Assembly (NCBI GenBank): GCA_964467925.1
Contig: CAYXSX010000006.1
Span: forward strand, 47,568 to 111,567
From: CAYXSX01 sp964467925
Lineage (GTDB): Bacteria; Pseudomonadota; Alphaproteobacteria; Micavibrionales; Micavibrionaceae
Direction: 5' to 3'
Length of the DNA: 64,000 nucleotides
Under the pieces are notes generated by a model that did not search any database, was not told where the DNA came from, and saw only the letters and a list, made by a program, of their open reading frames with translations. Made by a program: the position numbers and the translations under genes. Below, piece after piece: positions 7,247 through 16,769 of this stretch. The first letter of the stretch is position 1, and every line of letters starts with the position of its first letter.

Positions 7247-9418
7247 ATGGAACTGATTGCGGTTTTCACACCTCTTTGTGCCTTTATCGCCGCCTTCCTG
7301 TTCGGTAAGGATCTGGGCGAGCGCGGAGCCGTCTTTATCACATGCTCTGGGGTTATTCTGGCCGCGCTGGCTTCCGTCATTCTGTTTTTCGATGTGATCA
7401 TGGGCTCGCACCCTTACACCACCGTGCTGGCGACGTGGATTTCTTCGGGTGACTTTACGCTCGAATGGGCTCTGCGGGTGGACCAGCTTTCGGTTGTCAT
7501 GATGTGCGTAATCAATATCGTTTCGGCCTGCGTGCATGTTTATTCGGTAGGGTATATGAGCCATGATCCGCACAAGATCCGGTTCATGTCGTATCTTTCC
7601 CTATTCACATTTGCGATGCTGATGCTGGTCAGTGCGGATAACTTGCTCCAGCTTTTCTTTGGCTGGGAGGGTGTAGGTCTTGCCTCTTATCTTTTGATCG
7701 GGTTCTGGAATCATAAACAAAGCGCTAATGCCGCCGCTCAGAAAGCCTTCGTGGTTAACCGCGTCGGCGATTTTGGTCTTGCGCTCGGCATTATGGCCGT
7801 CTTCGTTCTCTTCGGTTCTATCGACTTTGGATATATTTTCGAGCAAGCGCCTAATCTTGCCAATGAAACCATCCGGTTCTTCGGCTTTGACATTCACGCC
7901 CTGACTCTCATCTGTTTGCTGCTGTTTATGGGCGCTGTCGGAAAATCGGCCCAGCTCGGCCTTCATACATGGCTGCCCGACGCGATGGAGGGGCCGACGC
8001 CCGTTTCCGCCCTGATTCACGCGGCGACTATGGTGACCGCGGGCGTTTTCCTTGTTGCGCGCTTTTCACCCGTCTTTGAATATGCACCCGCCGCGCTTGT
8101 GGTCGTAACCGTTTTCGGGGCTTTGACGGCGATTGTGGCGGCGACCATCGGGCTGACACAATTCGACATCAAACGGGTCATTGCCTATTCAACTATGAGC
8201 CAGCTTGGCTACATGTTCTTTGCGCTTGGCGTTTCGGCCTACGGCGCGGCGATGTTCCACCTGATGACCCATGCGTTTTTCAAGGCGTTGCTGTTCCTTG
8301 GTGCGGGCTCTGTGATCCACGCGATGAGCGACGAGCAGGATATGCGCAATATGGGCGGCATCTGGCGTAAGATCCCTGTCACCTATACGTTAATGTGGAT
8401 CGGTTCTCTGGCGCTCGCCGGAATATGGCCCTTTGCAGGGTATTTCTCCAAGGACATCATGCTTGAGGCCGCATGGGCGGATCATACATGGTTCGGAGAT
8501 ATGGCTTTCTGGCTTGGTATTACAGCCGCGTTTTTGACAGCGTTTTATTCCTGGCGTTTGCTGTTCATGGCATTCCACGGTAAACCGCGTGCAAGCAAAA
8601 AGGTTATGGAACATGTCCATGAATCGCCCGGCGTGATGCTCGGCCCGCTTTTCGTTCTGGCGACGGGCGCTGTGCTTGCCGGGTTTGTATTTTATGGCGG
8701 GTTTGTTGGAAGTGCTTCACACGGTGAAAGCCATGAAGTCATTGAAGTTGAAGCCGATCATACGAGCGATCATGCCGCGGCAACGCATGAAGAAGGTGCA
8801 CAGGAGACTTCCGTCTATGATAATGCTGACGTTTCTCACGAGGAGGCCACACATAGCGCTCCAACCCAAACGCAAGAAGAAACGTCATATGTTGAAAAAG
8901 AAATATATGAAGAAACACATGAAGAACCGGCTTCAGAACCCTGGGCTAAATCGTACTTCTGGGATAATGCCCTGTTTGTTCTTCCTGAAAATGACACGGT
9001 AGAAGCGGGTCACCATGCGCCATTCTGGGTCAAAAAACTGCCCTTGCTGATGGGCGCACTCGGTATTTTCTTCGCATATCTCATGTATATAGTGAAACCT
9101 TCTGCTCCCGCTTTCTTTACGAAGGTATTTTCACCGCTGCATAAATTGTTTTTCAACAAATGGTATTTCGACGAACTGTATAATGCCGTATTCGTGAAAA
9201 ACGCCATCCGGCTGGGGCAGGTCTTCCTGAAATATGGCGATCAGGGCACGATCGACCGTTTTGGACCGGACGGCGGCGCGCGCGCATCTCAGAAGATGGC
9301 AGGCATTTTAAGCCGGTTCCAAAGCGGATTCGTCTATCAATACGCCTTTGTCATGATGATTGCCGTGATCGGCGTCATTTCATGGTTCGTGTTCCGCAGT
9401 CTGGTGATGGGAGAATAA
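7247..9418 (+). CDS. nuoL: NADH-quinone oxidoreductase subunit L
   Basis: The distal Mrp-antiporter-like proton-pumping subunit of complex I, 723 residues. The core shows FFGWEGVGLASYLLIGFW near residue 140 and LGLHTWLPDAMEGPTPVSAL near 235, with the usual lysines and histidines of the pump channel. Near residues 490-565 there is an extra segment rich in His, Glu and Thr (for example SHGESHEVIEVEADHTSDHA) before the C-terminal helices, which makes the protein clearly longer than ordinary alphaproteobacterial NuoL. The frame is open throughout and the C-terminal piece (KWYFDELYNAVFVKNA) is normal, so the insert is not a frameshift. nuoM follows after 3 bp. Confidence 0.96.
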   Translation: MELIAVFTPLCAFIAAFLFGKDLGERGAVFITCSGVILAALASVILFFDVIMGSHPYTTVLATWISSGDFTLEWALRVDQLSVVMMCVINIVSACVHVYSVGYMSHDPHKIRFMSYLSLFTFAMLMLVSADNLLQLFFGWEGVGLASYLLIGFWNHKQSANAAAQKAFVVNRVGDFGLALGIMAVFVLFGSIDFGYIFEQAPNLANETIRFFGFDIHALTLICLLLFMGAVGKSAQLGLHTWLPDAMEGPTPVSALIHAATMVTAGVFLVARFSPVFEYAPAALVVVTVFGALTAIVAATIGLTQFDIKRVIAYSTMSQLGYMFFALGVSAYGAAMFHLMTHAFFKALLFLGAGSVIHAMSDEQDMRNMGGIWRKIPVTYTLMWIGSLALAGIWPFAGYFSKDIMLEAAWADHTWFGDMAFWLGITAAFLTAFYSWRLLFMAFHGKPRASKKVMEHVHESPGVMLGPLFVLATGAVLAGFVFYGGFVGSASHGESHEVIEVEADHTSDHAAATHEEGAQETSVYDNADVSHEEATHSAPTQTQEETSYVEKEIYEETHEEPASEPWAKSYFWDNALFVLPENDTVEAGHHAPFWVKKLPLLMGALGIFFAYLMYIVKPSAPAFFTKVFSPLHKLFFNKWYFDELYNAVFVKNAIRLGQVFLKYGDQGTIDRFGPDGGARASQKMAGILSRFQSGFVYQYAFVMMIAVIGVISWFVFRSLVMGE

Positions 9419-9421
9419 GTA

Positions 9422-11056
9422 ATGGTTGATTTTCCCCTTCTTTCTGCGATGACGTTCCTGCCGCTGGCAGGGGCTTTCATCATTTTCCTGATCCGCGGTG
9501 ATGAAGAGGTCGTGGCGCAAAACTCCCGCCATATGGCCCTTTATACTTCTTTGTTTACGCTGGCCTTTGGGCTTTTCATGTTCACCCGTTTTGACGGCGG
9601 TAGTTCGGAGTTTCAGTTCGTCGAAAACTTTACATGGTTTAAGAATTTCGGCTTCACCTATCATATGGGCGTGGACGGCATATCCATGCTTTTTGTTCTG
9701 CTCTCCGTATTCTTGACCCCCATTTGCATTATCGCCAGTTGGGATTCCATCAAGACACGGGTGCGGGAATATATGGTCGTCTTTCTTGTGCTGGAAAGCT
9801 TTATGATTGGCACGTTTTGTGCGCTTGATACCATTTTGTTCTACGTGTTTTTCGAGGGCGTTTTGATACCCATGTTCCTGATTATCGGGATATGGGGCGG
9901 CAAACGCCGCGTTTATTCGGCATATAAATTCTTCCTTTATACGCTTTTAGGTTCGGTGCTGATGCTGATTGCCTTGCTAACGCTTTATACCCTCACCAAA
10001 AGCACGGATATCATCTACCTAATGGAAAATCCTGTAGCGCGGAATGTGCAGCTTTGGCTCTGGCTTGCGTTCTTCGCTTCATTCGCGGTCAAGATGCCGA
10101 TGTGGCCGGTTCATACATGGCTTCCCGACGCGCACGTCGAAGCGCCGACGGCCGGCTCTGTTATTCTGGCCGGGGTGCTTTTGAAAATGGGCGGTTACGG
10201 TTTCTTGCGGTTCTCCCTTCCCATGTTCCCCGAGGCGAGCCTCTATTTCACGCCGCTGGTTTTCTGGCTTAGTGTGATTGCGATTATCTATACCTCTCTT
10301 GTGGCATTGGTACAGGAAGACATGAAAAAGCTGATCGCCTATTCATCCGTAGCGCATATGGGGTTCGTGACCCTCGGTATTTTCACGGTAACTGTACAAG
10401 GGGTTGAGGGGGCTATCTTCCAGATGCTTTCCCACGGTCTGATTTCCGCCGCGCTCTTCCTTTGTGTTGGAGTAGTTTACGACCGCTTGCATACGCGTGA
10501 GATTGGGCACTATGGCGGGCTGGTGAAAAACATGCCGAAATACGCAACGGTATTTATGATTTTTATGCTGGGTTCGGTCGGCCTGCCCGGAACTTCGGGG
10601 TTTGTGGGGGAATTCTTGACCCTGCTTGGCGCGTTTCAGGTTCACACCGTTGTCGCGGTGTTCGCCACCAGCGGCCTTGTTTTGGGCGCAACCTATATGC
10701 TCATGCTTTATCGCCGTGTGATTTTCGGTGAACAGGTCAATGACGATGCTGCCAAAATGCCAGACCTTAATGTGCGGGAAATCGGCGTGTTGGCGCCGCT
10801 CGCTATCATGGTTATATGGCTCGGGGTGTTCCCTAACTCTATCCTTGACCGCGTTGGTCCTTCCGTGGAACGGCTTGTCGGCAAATACCAGACGACTGTT
10901 CTTCGGGCTGGTGAAGTTGAGGCGCAAACCGAAGAAGAAGCTGCGACAGTACAACCAACTCAAAGCGAGCAGGAAAATACAAACCCTGCCGAGATGGAAG
11001 ATGACTCCGGGATATTAAATCTCCCCAAGGATAATGCGGAGACGCTGAATGAGTGA
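9422..11056 (+). CDS. nuoM: NADH-quinone oxidoreductase subunit M
   Basis: Antiporter-like membrane subunit of complex I, 544 residues, about fourteen helices. Family motifs include FFEGVLIPMFLIIGIWGG near residue 140 and HTWLPDAHVEAPTAGSVILA near 230, with the pump lysine in that region. The last 50 residues form an acidic, Gln/Glu-rich tail (QTEEEAATVQPTQSEQEN) after the final helix, which the core family lacks. It overlaps nuoN by 8 bp, so translation is likely coupled. Confidence 0.96.
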   Translation: MVDFPLLSAMTFLPLAGAFIIFLIRGDEEVVAQNSRHMALYTSLFTLAFGLFMFTRFDGGSSEFQFVENFTWFKNFGFTYHMGVDGISMLFVLLSVFLTPICIIASWDSIKTRVREYMVVFLVLESFMIGTFCALDTILFYVFFEGVLIPMFLIIGIWGGKRRVYSAYKFFLYTLLGSVLMLIALLTLYTLTKSTDIIYLMENPVARNVQLWLWLAFFASFAVKMPMWPVHTWLPDAHVEAPTAGSVILAGVLLKMGGYGFLRFSLPMFPEASLYFTPLVFWLSVIAIIYTSLVALVQEDMKKLIAYSSVAHMGFVTLGIFTVTVQGVEGAIFQMLSHGLISAALFLCVGVVYDRLHTREIGHYGGLVKNMPKYATVFMIFMLGSVGLPGTSGFVGEFLTLLGAFQVHTVVAVFATSGLVLGATYMLMLYRRVIFGEQVNDDAAKMPDLNVREIGVLAPLAIMVIWLGVFPNSILDRVGPSVERLVGKYQTTVLRAGEVEAQTEEEAATVQPTQSEQENTNPAEMEDDSGILNLPKDNAETLNE

Positions 11057-12491
11057 TTTTAATCTTTTACCGCTGCTGCCTGAGATTTTCATGGCGCTTG
11101 TCGCCATGGGCCTTTTGATTGTCGGCGTTACGCGCGGTAATGAATCTTGTCCCGTGACAAGCTGGGCTGCGGCCATCGGTGTTGTGATCGCCGGATTATT
11201 CATGTTCGGAATCAGTTGGGACCGTGAAATCGTGCTGAACGGTTTATTTGTGTTCGACGGTTTTGCCGGAATGATGAAGCTCATGATTATGATGGGGGTT
11301 ATCGTTTCGCTTGCACTTTCCATACGTTTCCTGCAGCAGGAAAATGTTTGCCGGTTCGAATATCCCGTGTTGGTCATGTTTGCCGGGATCGGTATGATGC
11401 TAATGGTTTCGGCCAATAACATGCTATCGCTTTACATGGCGCTCGAGCTCCAGTCCTTAAGCTTGTACGTGCTGGCCGCGTTTCAGCGCAATTCCTACCG
11501 TTCTTCCGAAGCGGGCATTAAATATTTCATCCTCGGCGCGTTGTCATCTGGCATGCTGCTTTTTGGTATTTCACTGATTTACGGTTTTACGGGCTCGCTC
11601 GATTTCGTGAATATCCAATCGACTCTCTTCTCGCTTGGCCTCATATCTCCGGGCTTTACGGTCGGGCTGGTTTTCGTGCTCGCCGGGCTTGCGTTTAAAA
11701 TTTCAGCCGTGCCGTTCCATATGTGGACGCCCGATGTGTATCAGGGCGCGCCGACCAGCGTAACCGCGTTTTTCGCGATAGTCCCGAAAGTTGCCGCGAT
11801 GGGGCTTTTGATGCGCCTTTTGTTCGAGCCCTTCGCTGCGGCGATAGATCAGTGGGTGCAGATAATTTATTTCGTTGCGCTCGGCTCGATGATCGTGGGC
11901 GCGTTTGCCGCGATTGCTCAAAACAATATCAAACGCCTGATGGCTTATAGCTCTATCGGCAATATGGGCTATGCGCTAATCGGTATTGTCGCCGGAACGC
12001 CGGAGGGGGTCGCCTCTGTTATCTTGTATCTGCTGATTTACATGATCATGACGGCGGGCGTGTTTGCGATCATTCTATGCATGCGCCGTAATGAAATGCG
12101 CGTGGAAAGCATAACCGATCTTGCCGGGCTTTCCCGCACCGCGCCGTTCCTTGCTTACGGCATGGCAATTTTGATGTTCTCCATGAGCGGCATTCCGCCC
12201 ATGGCCGGTTTCTTTGGAAAACTTGCTGTTTTTGAAGCAGCGGTGGCGCAGGAATATTACGTTCTGGCCGTGATCGGCATTGTTACCTCCGTTGTGGCCG
12301 CATTCTATTATTTGCGGGTTATCAAGGTCATGTTCTTTGATGAGGCGATTGACGTGCTTGATAAAGAAAATTCGTATGCCCGGCGTGTTGTGCTGGTTGC
12401 GGTGCTAGCTTTCGTCATGCTGTTCGTCCTACGCCCCGGTATCTTCATCCAGAGCACGCAGAGCGCTGCAGCAGCATTGTTTCTGGGATAG
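11049..12491 (+). CDS. nuoN: NADH-quinone oxidoreductase subunit N
   Basis: Third antiporter-like subunit of complex I, 480 residues, almost wholly hydrophobic. Motifs are LYMALELQSLSLYVLAAF near residue 130 and FKISAVPFHMWTPDVYQGAP near 216. It closes the nuo genes; birA follows after 9 bp, an order common in alphaproteobacteria, so the transcript may continue. Confidence 0.96.
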   Translation: MSDFNLLPLLPEIFMALVAMGLLIVGVTRGNESCPVTSWAAAIGVVIAGLFMFGISWDREIVLNGLFVFDGFAGMMKLMIMMGVIVSLALSIRFLQQENVCRFEYPVLVMFAGIGMMLMVSANNMLSLYMALELQSLSLYVLAAFQRNSYRSSEAGIKYFILGALSSGMLLFGISLIYGFTGSLDFVNIQSTLFSLGLISPGFTVGLVFVLAGLAFKISAVPFHMWTPDVYQGAPTSVTAFFAIVPKVAAMGLLMRLLFEPFAAAIDQWVQIIYFVALGSMIVGAFAAIAQNNIKRLMAYSSIGNMGYALIGIVAGTPEGVASVILYLLIYMIMTAGVFAIILCMRRNEMRVESITDLAGLSRTAPFLAYGMAILMFSMSGIPPMAGFFGKLAVFEAAVAQEYYVLAVIGIVTSVVAAFYYLRVIKVMFFDEAIDVLDKENSYARRVVLVAVLAFVMLFVLRPGIFIQSTQSAAAALFLG

Positions 12492-12500
12492 GCCAATCCG

Positions 12501-13223
12501 ATGAAATGGGATATCCGCAGTTTTGCGCAGCTGGCCAGCACGCAGGACATGCTGAAAAACCTTGCCGCCGAGGGCGCGCCGGAGGGCACGGCAGTGCAGG
12601 CGCTGGAGCAAAAAGCGGGTAGGGGGCGCCATGGCCGTGAATGGAATTCTCCGCCTGGCAATCTTTATATTTCTTTGCTGCTTCGCCCGGATTGCGATGT
12701 TGCTGGCGCTGGGCATATTTCATTATTATGCGCCGTCGCGCTTGCTCGAGCGATAGAAGAGGTTTTGGGTGCGGGAACGGATATTCTTCTTAAATGGCCG
12801 AACGATGTTTTTCTGGCGGGTCGCAAATGTGCGGGTATTTTGCTCGAGACCTCCATAAACGCTTCCGGCGTTTTGGAATGGGGGGTGGTCGGCGTTGGCG
12901 TAAATATCGCAAGCGCCCCGTCAGGCATCGGGAGCTTCTTGAACGAGAACAGCGCGGATGCGCTCGACCTTCTAGGTTTTCGCGATAAACTCCTCACGCA
13001 ACTGGCGGATTTATATGATACGTGGCAGCGCGATAGCTTTGCATCGATACGTGAGGAATGGCTGTCTCGTACTTATGAAGAGGGGGCGAATGTAAGCGTA
13101 AAAATCGGCACTGAGATGCAAAAAGGGCGTTTTTGCGGCATTGATGAAAACGGTAATTTGCTTTTACGCGGGGAGCAGGGCAATATGCGCGTGATTTCCG
13201 CAGGAGACGTTTATTTTAGTTGA
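12501..13223 (+). CDS. birA: Biotin--[acetyl-CoA-carboxylase] ligase
   Basis: Attaches biotin to the carboxyl carrier protein of acetyl-CoA carboxylase through biotinyl-AMP. The 240-residue chain has the loop GRGRHGREWNSPPGNLYIS near residues 40-58 and LLKWPNDVFLAGRKCAGILL near 95-115, including the lysine that contacts biotin. It lacks the N-terminal helix-turn-helix of E. coli BirA, so it is an enzyme only and not a repressor. The C-terminal SH3-like domain is present. It sits 9 bp after nuoN and 8 bp before coaX. Confidence 0.93.
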   Translation: MKWDIRSFAQLASTQDMLKNLAAEGAPEGTAVQALEQKAGRGRHGREWNSPPGNLYISLLLRPDCDVAGAGHISLLCAVALARAIEEVLGAGTDILLKWPNDVFLAGRKCAGILLETSINASGVLEWGVVGVGVNIASAPSGIGSFLNENSADALDLLGFRDKLLTQLADLYDTWQRDSFASIREEWLSRTYEEGANVSVKIGTEMQKGRFCGIDENGNLLLRGEQGNMRVISAGDVYFS

Positions 13224-13231
13224 GGATTTAG

Positions 13232-14005
13232 ATGCTGTTAGCCATCGATGTAGGCAATACCAATACCGTTTTCGCCGTTTACAATAAGAACGGCGTACAA
13301 AAGGGAAGCTGGCGCTGCACCACCCATGCCGCGCGTACGACCGATGAATACGGGGTGTTTCTGAACCAGATTTTTATGCTGGAGGGGATCGAGCTGAAAT
13401 CACTTTCCCGCGCGATCATCAGCTCCGTGGTGCCGGAGGCGAATTTTCATTTACGCGGGTTTTGCGCGAAATACCTGAAATCCGATCCCGTGATGGTGGA
13501 TGCAAATGTGGCCGGGATTGAGGTCGATCTCGATCACCCGGAAGAGGTCGGCGCGGACCGTCTTGTGAATGCTGTGGCGGTTAAGGCTTTTTACAAATAT
13601 CCTGCCATCGTGATCGACTTTGGCACGGCCACGACGTTTGATGTGATAGACGGACAAGGGCGCTACAGCGGCGGTGCGATCGCGCCGGGGATCAATCTTT
13701 CCATCGAGGCACTCAACCGCGCCGCATCTAAACTGCCCAAAGTCAGCGTGAAAAAACCGCCCGGTGTGATCGGCAAGAATACGGTGGGAGCGATCCAGTC
13801 CGGTATTTATTGGGGCTATTTGGGCCTGATCGAGGGGCTGGTTGAAAAAATTTCGGTCGAATTGGAGGCTAAGCCCTTCGTGATTGCGACAGGCGGTCTT
13901 GCGCCGCTTTTTGCCAAAGATACGGATTCCATCGACGAAGTTGACGATAATCTTACCCTAAAGGGTTTGCTGGAAATCTATAAAAACACAACACCTGAAA
14001 GTTAA
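13232..14005 (+). CDS. coaX: Type III pantothenate kinase
   Basis: First step of coenzyme A synthesis: phosphorylates pantothenate with ATP. The 257-residue protein has the ASKHA-fold phosphate-1 motif LLAIDVGNTNTVFAVY at the N-terminus, GADRLVNAVA near 108 and VIDFGTATTFDVID near 129. This is the CoaX type, not CoaA. It lies between birA and rnj, all in tight spacing, as in many alphaproteobacteria. Confidence 0.95.
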   Translation: MLLAIDVGNTNTVFAVYNKNGVQKGSWRCTTHAARTTDEYGVFLNQIFMLEGIELKSLSRAIISSVVPEANFHLRGFCAKYLKSDPVMVDANVAGIEVDLDHPEEVGADRLVNAVAVKAFYKYPAIVIDFGTATTFDVIDGQGRYSGGAIAPGINLSIEALNRAASKLPKVSVKKPPGVIGKNTVGAIQSGIYWGYLGLIEGLVEKISVELEAKPFVIATGGLAPLFAKDTDSIDEVDDNLTLKGLLEIYKNTTPES

Positions 14006-14013
14006 AATAACCC

Positions 14014-15681
14014 ATGAGCAATATTCCCTCCAGCGGTCTTTATTTTGTTCCCCTTGGCGGGTCGGAACAATTTGGCGTGAACCTTAATATTTACGTTTGC
14101 GACGGGCAGTTTCTGGCCATCGATTGCGGGATCGGTTTTGCCGATGAAAGCTTCCCCGGTATAGACCTGCTTTTGCCCGATCCACAGTTGCTGGAGGATA
14201 ATCACGCCGCGTTGCAGGGGATGGTGATTACTCACGCGCATGAGGATCACGTAGGCGCGGTGGCGTATTTATGGGATCGGTTCCGTTGCCCGCTTTATTG
14301 CACCGAATTCACCGCGCGGGTATTGAAGCGCAAATTGAACGAGGCTGATGTGCGCGGTGTGGATGTTCATATTATCGAACCGGGTAAGGCTCTGGAGCTT
14401 AGCAATTTCACCCTCGATTTTCTGCCTGTGGCGCACTCCATTCCCGATGCCGTGGCGGTGGCCGTAGAAACGTTGCATGGCCGCATTTTGCACAGCGGCG
14501 ACTGGAACCTAGATCCCACGCCCGTAATCGGTAAAAAAACCAGTGAAAGCGATTTCAAGGAACTCGGCAAAAAGGGCGTGCTCGCCTATATCGGCGATTC
14601 CACGAATGCCGGCATTCCCGGTCGGGCGGGATCGGAAAGCCTGACGGAACAGGGCATGATCGCCGAGTTTAAAAAATGCGAAGGGCGCATTGCGGTTACG
14701 ATTTTTTCGTCCAATATCGCAAGGATCATCAGCATCGCCCGCGCCGCAAAAGCATGCGACCGCCATGTCTGCGTGATTGGCCGTTCGCTGCATCAGATGA
14801 TCGGCAACGCCGCCGAATGTGGTTACCTTGACGGGCTTCCCGATTTTATCCCCGAGGATGATTTAGGGCTGATCCCGCGTGATAAGCTTGTGATTATCGT
14901 TACGGGCTCGCAAGGGGAGTACCGCGCCGCGCTGTCGAAAATTGCGCGGGGCGGTTTGCGTTCCATGAAGCTGGAGGCAGGCGATACGGTTATCTTTTCC
15001 TCCCGCGCCATACCGGGTAACGAGAAAAGCATTAACGCGATCAAGAACCAGTTAATCGCCAGCGGCATTACTGTGGTCGATCCGCGCACTACCGATAATG
15101 TCATTCACGTCTCCGGCCACCCTTACGCCGATGAAGTGATCGACATGTATAACTGGGTCAAGCCCGCGATGGTGATTCCGGTTCACGGCGAGCGCGAACA
15201 GCTGGAAGCGCATGCGCGGCTGGCCGAACAATGCCAGATCAAAAATGTCATCGTGCCGCAAAACGGCAGCGTGATTAAAATTGCGCCCGGCACGCCCGCC
15301 GTGATCGACCATGTTCCCGCGGGCGTTCTGGCGCTTGATCAGAAACGCATTATCTCTTCCGATCATGCCTCGATTTCGCAGCGCCGGAAATTACAATATT
15401 CCGGCACCCTGCATACTTCGCTAGTGCTCAATGCGCGAGGGGAGCTTCTGGCGCCGCCGCAGATCAATTCCACAGGACTTATCGACGAAGACGCGCCGGG
15501 CGAGCAGCAGATCGAAGATTCCTTTTTCGAGGAAATTCAGGATTTGCTCGAGGATATGAGTTGGGAAGAGCGCATGGATGATCATTTCGTGGCCGAGGAA
15601 ATCCGTATCGGCCTGCGCCGTTTATGCGTTCATGTTCTCGGCTTGAAACCCCAGACAAGCGTACATGTGTTGAGGGTATAA
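14014..15681 (+). CDS. rnj: Ribonuclease J
   Basis: Metallo-beta-lactamase/beta-CASP ribonuclease for RNA maturation and decay, 555 residues. The zinc motif ITHAHEDHVGAV is near residues 71-82 and a further metal histidine is in HSGDWNLDP near 160. The beta-CASP part contains TGSQGEYRAALSKIA near 300 and HVSGHPYADEVIDMYNWVKP near 370. A C-terminal domain of about 100 residues closes the protein. Eight bp separate it from coaX, and a DUF1467 gene starts one base after its stop. Confidence 0.95.
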   Translation: MSNIPSSGLYFVPLGGSEQFGVNLNIYVCDGQFLAIDCGIGFADESFPGIDLLLPDPQLLEDNHAALQGMVITHAHEDHVGAVAYLWDRFRCPLYCTEFTARVLKRKLNEADVRGVDVHIIEPGKALELSNFTLDFLPVAHSIPDAVAVAVETLHGRILHSGDWNLDPTPVIGKKTSESDFKELGKKGVLAYIGDSTNAGIPGRAGSESLTEQGMIAEFKKCEGRIAVTIFSSNIARIISIARAAKACDRHVCVIGRSLHQMIGNAAECGYLDGLPDFIPEDDLGLIPRDKLVIIVTGSQGEYRAALSKIARGGLRSMKLEAGDTVIFSSRAIPGNEKSINAIKNQLIASGITVVDPRTTDNVIHVSGHPYADEVIDMYNWVKPAMVIPVHGEREQLEAHARLAEQCQIKNVIVPQNGSVIKIAPGTPAVIDHVPAGVLALDQKRIISSDHASISQRRKLQYSGTLHTSLVLNARGELLAPPQINSTGLIDEDAPGEQQIEDSFFEEIQDLLEDMSWEERMDDHFVAEEIRIGLRRLCVHVLGLKPQTSVHVLRV

Positions 15682-15682
15682 G

Positions 15683-15952
15683 ATGGATTGGTTCAGCGGC
15701 ATTATTGTATTTCTTTTGATCTGGTGGGTGGCGCTTTTTACCGTTTTGCCGTTAGGGGTAGAACGCGATATGGGCGGGCCGGAAACTACCGCGCACGGCG
15801 CGCCGAAAAATGCGAATATGAAGAAAAAGTTTTTAATTACCACCGCGTTATCGGCTATCATCTGGCTGGTGGTTTTCGGCCTGATCGAGGCCGACATCAT
15901 AAATTTTCGTGATATTGCCGACCAGATGATTGACCAGGATCATAATAGATGA
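15683..15952 (+). CDS. DUF1467 family membrane protein
   Basis: An 89-residue protein with two membrane helices (WFSGIIVFLLIWWVALFTVL at the N-terminus and LITTALSAIIWLVVFGLIEA near 50-69) separated by a polar loop with ERDMGGPETTAHGAPKN. The pattern LPLGVERD after helix one is typical of DUF1467, a small protein of unknown function found next to rnj and proS in alphaproteobacteria. Its stop overlaps the next ATG by 4 bp. Confidence 0.85.
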   Translation: MDWFSGIIVFLLIWWVALFTVLPLGVERDMGGPETTAHGAPKNANMKKKFLITTALSAIIWLVVFGLIEADIINFRDIADQMIDQDHNR

Positions 15953-16767
15953 GATTTCATATACAATCGCCATTACCAATAGCGAATGCTACGAAGCAAT
16001 CCAGAAATAATGCCGTCATCCTGAGCGAAGCGAGGCGGCAGCCGAGCGCAGTCGAAAGGATCTCCTTCACAAGCTCTGAGATCCTTCGATTTTGGCACTT
16101 CGTGCCTGCACTCAGGATGACGAAAAATAGATTGCTTCGCTGCGCTCGCAATGACGTTTTATTTTTTATTGTTATTTTACTGCTGGCGTATCCGGTTTTG
16201 GCCCAAGACGCGGAGCAGGAATTTTGCACGGCTGTCGCCAAATATCAAAGCGGCGGGGCAGATTACGTTCCGGGCGTAGACGTTCACGGCAAGCCCGTCG
16301 TGGGGGCCGATCTTAATTCCGGAATGAAACCTATGTTCGATCCGGTCGTTATTCCCATCGAAATCGACATTGCCGAGCGTTTCGGTCTGGAACTGCCCGA
16401 AGGTATGGCGATGAAACCGGAAATCGCCCATGTCAAAATATACAGCGACGGGCGGGTGGAATATAACGATACGGACGTGACGAAGGATACGGAGACAATG
16501 TGCTCTTCCGCCAAAGTCGCCGAACCGGCCTATAACCCACAGCCCGCACCGCCGTCTTCCGCTCCGGCTTCGTCTCAAGCTGAGGAAGTCCAGCCGCAGG
16601 CCTCGCGCATATATGCACCGGCGGGAGAGGCCGCTTCGGTTCCTGAAATCGAGCGCGAGGCCGCCCCCGAAATAGTGGAAGGCAACAAGGGGAATGGACA
16701 GGGCGCGGGCACTCCTGTAACTTCGCCATCTGAATACGGCCCCGTTATCGAAGGAGAGTCAGAGTAA
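15949..16767 (+). CDS. Secreted hypothetical protein with a repeat-derived N-terminus
   Basis: Function not recognised. Reading from the ATGA-coupled ATG gives 272 residues. Residues 11-68 are encoded by two nested palindromic elements (15978-16155). Behind them lies a good signal-peptide core, FFIVILLLAYPVLA, then QDAEQEFCTAVAKYQSGG, so the mature part is probably exported. An in-frame ATG at 16117, inside the repeat, would give the shorter precursor MTKNRLLRCARND plus the hydrophobic core. The mature region has a folded stretch of about 110 residues (VPGVDVHGKPVVGADLNSG, IEIDIAERFGLELPEG) and then a Pro/Ala/Glu-rich tail. The true start is unresolved. proS begins 2 bp downstream. Confidence 0.6.
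   Translation: MRFHIQSPLPIANATKQSRNNAVILSEARRQPSAVERISFTSSEILRFWHFVPALRMTKNRLLRCARNDVLFFIVILLLAYPVLAQDAEQEFCTAVAKYQSGGADYVPGVDVHGKPVVGADLNSGMKPMFDPVVIPIEIDIAERFGLELPEGMAMKPEIAHVKIYSDGRVEYNDTDVTKDTETMCSSAKVAEPAYNPQPAPPSSAPASSQAEEVQPQASRIYAPAGEAASVPEIEREAAPEIVEGNKGNGQGAGTPVTSPSEYGPVIEGESE
15978..16155. repeat. Two nested palindromic elements inside a reading frame
   Basis: The outer element has its left arm at 15978-16004 (ending GAAGCAATCCAG) and right arm at 16128-16155 (TAGATTGCTTCGC to CGCAATGAC). It belongs to the GTCATTGCGAGCG family also seen at 23804-23899 and 55276-55932. Its loop is occupied by a complete member of the GTCATCCTGAGCG family at 16015-16121. Both lie in frame in the hypothetical gene 15949-16767. 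Confidence 0.85.
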
Positions 16768-16769
16768 CC

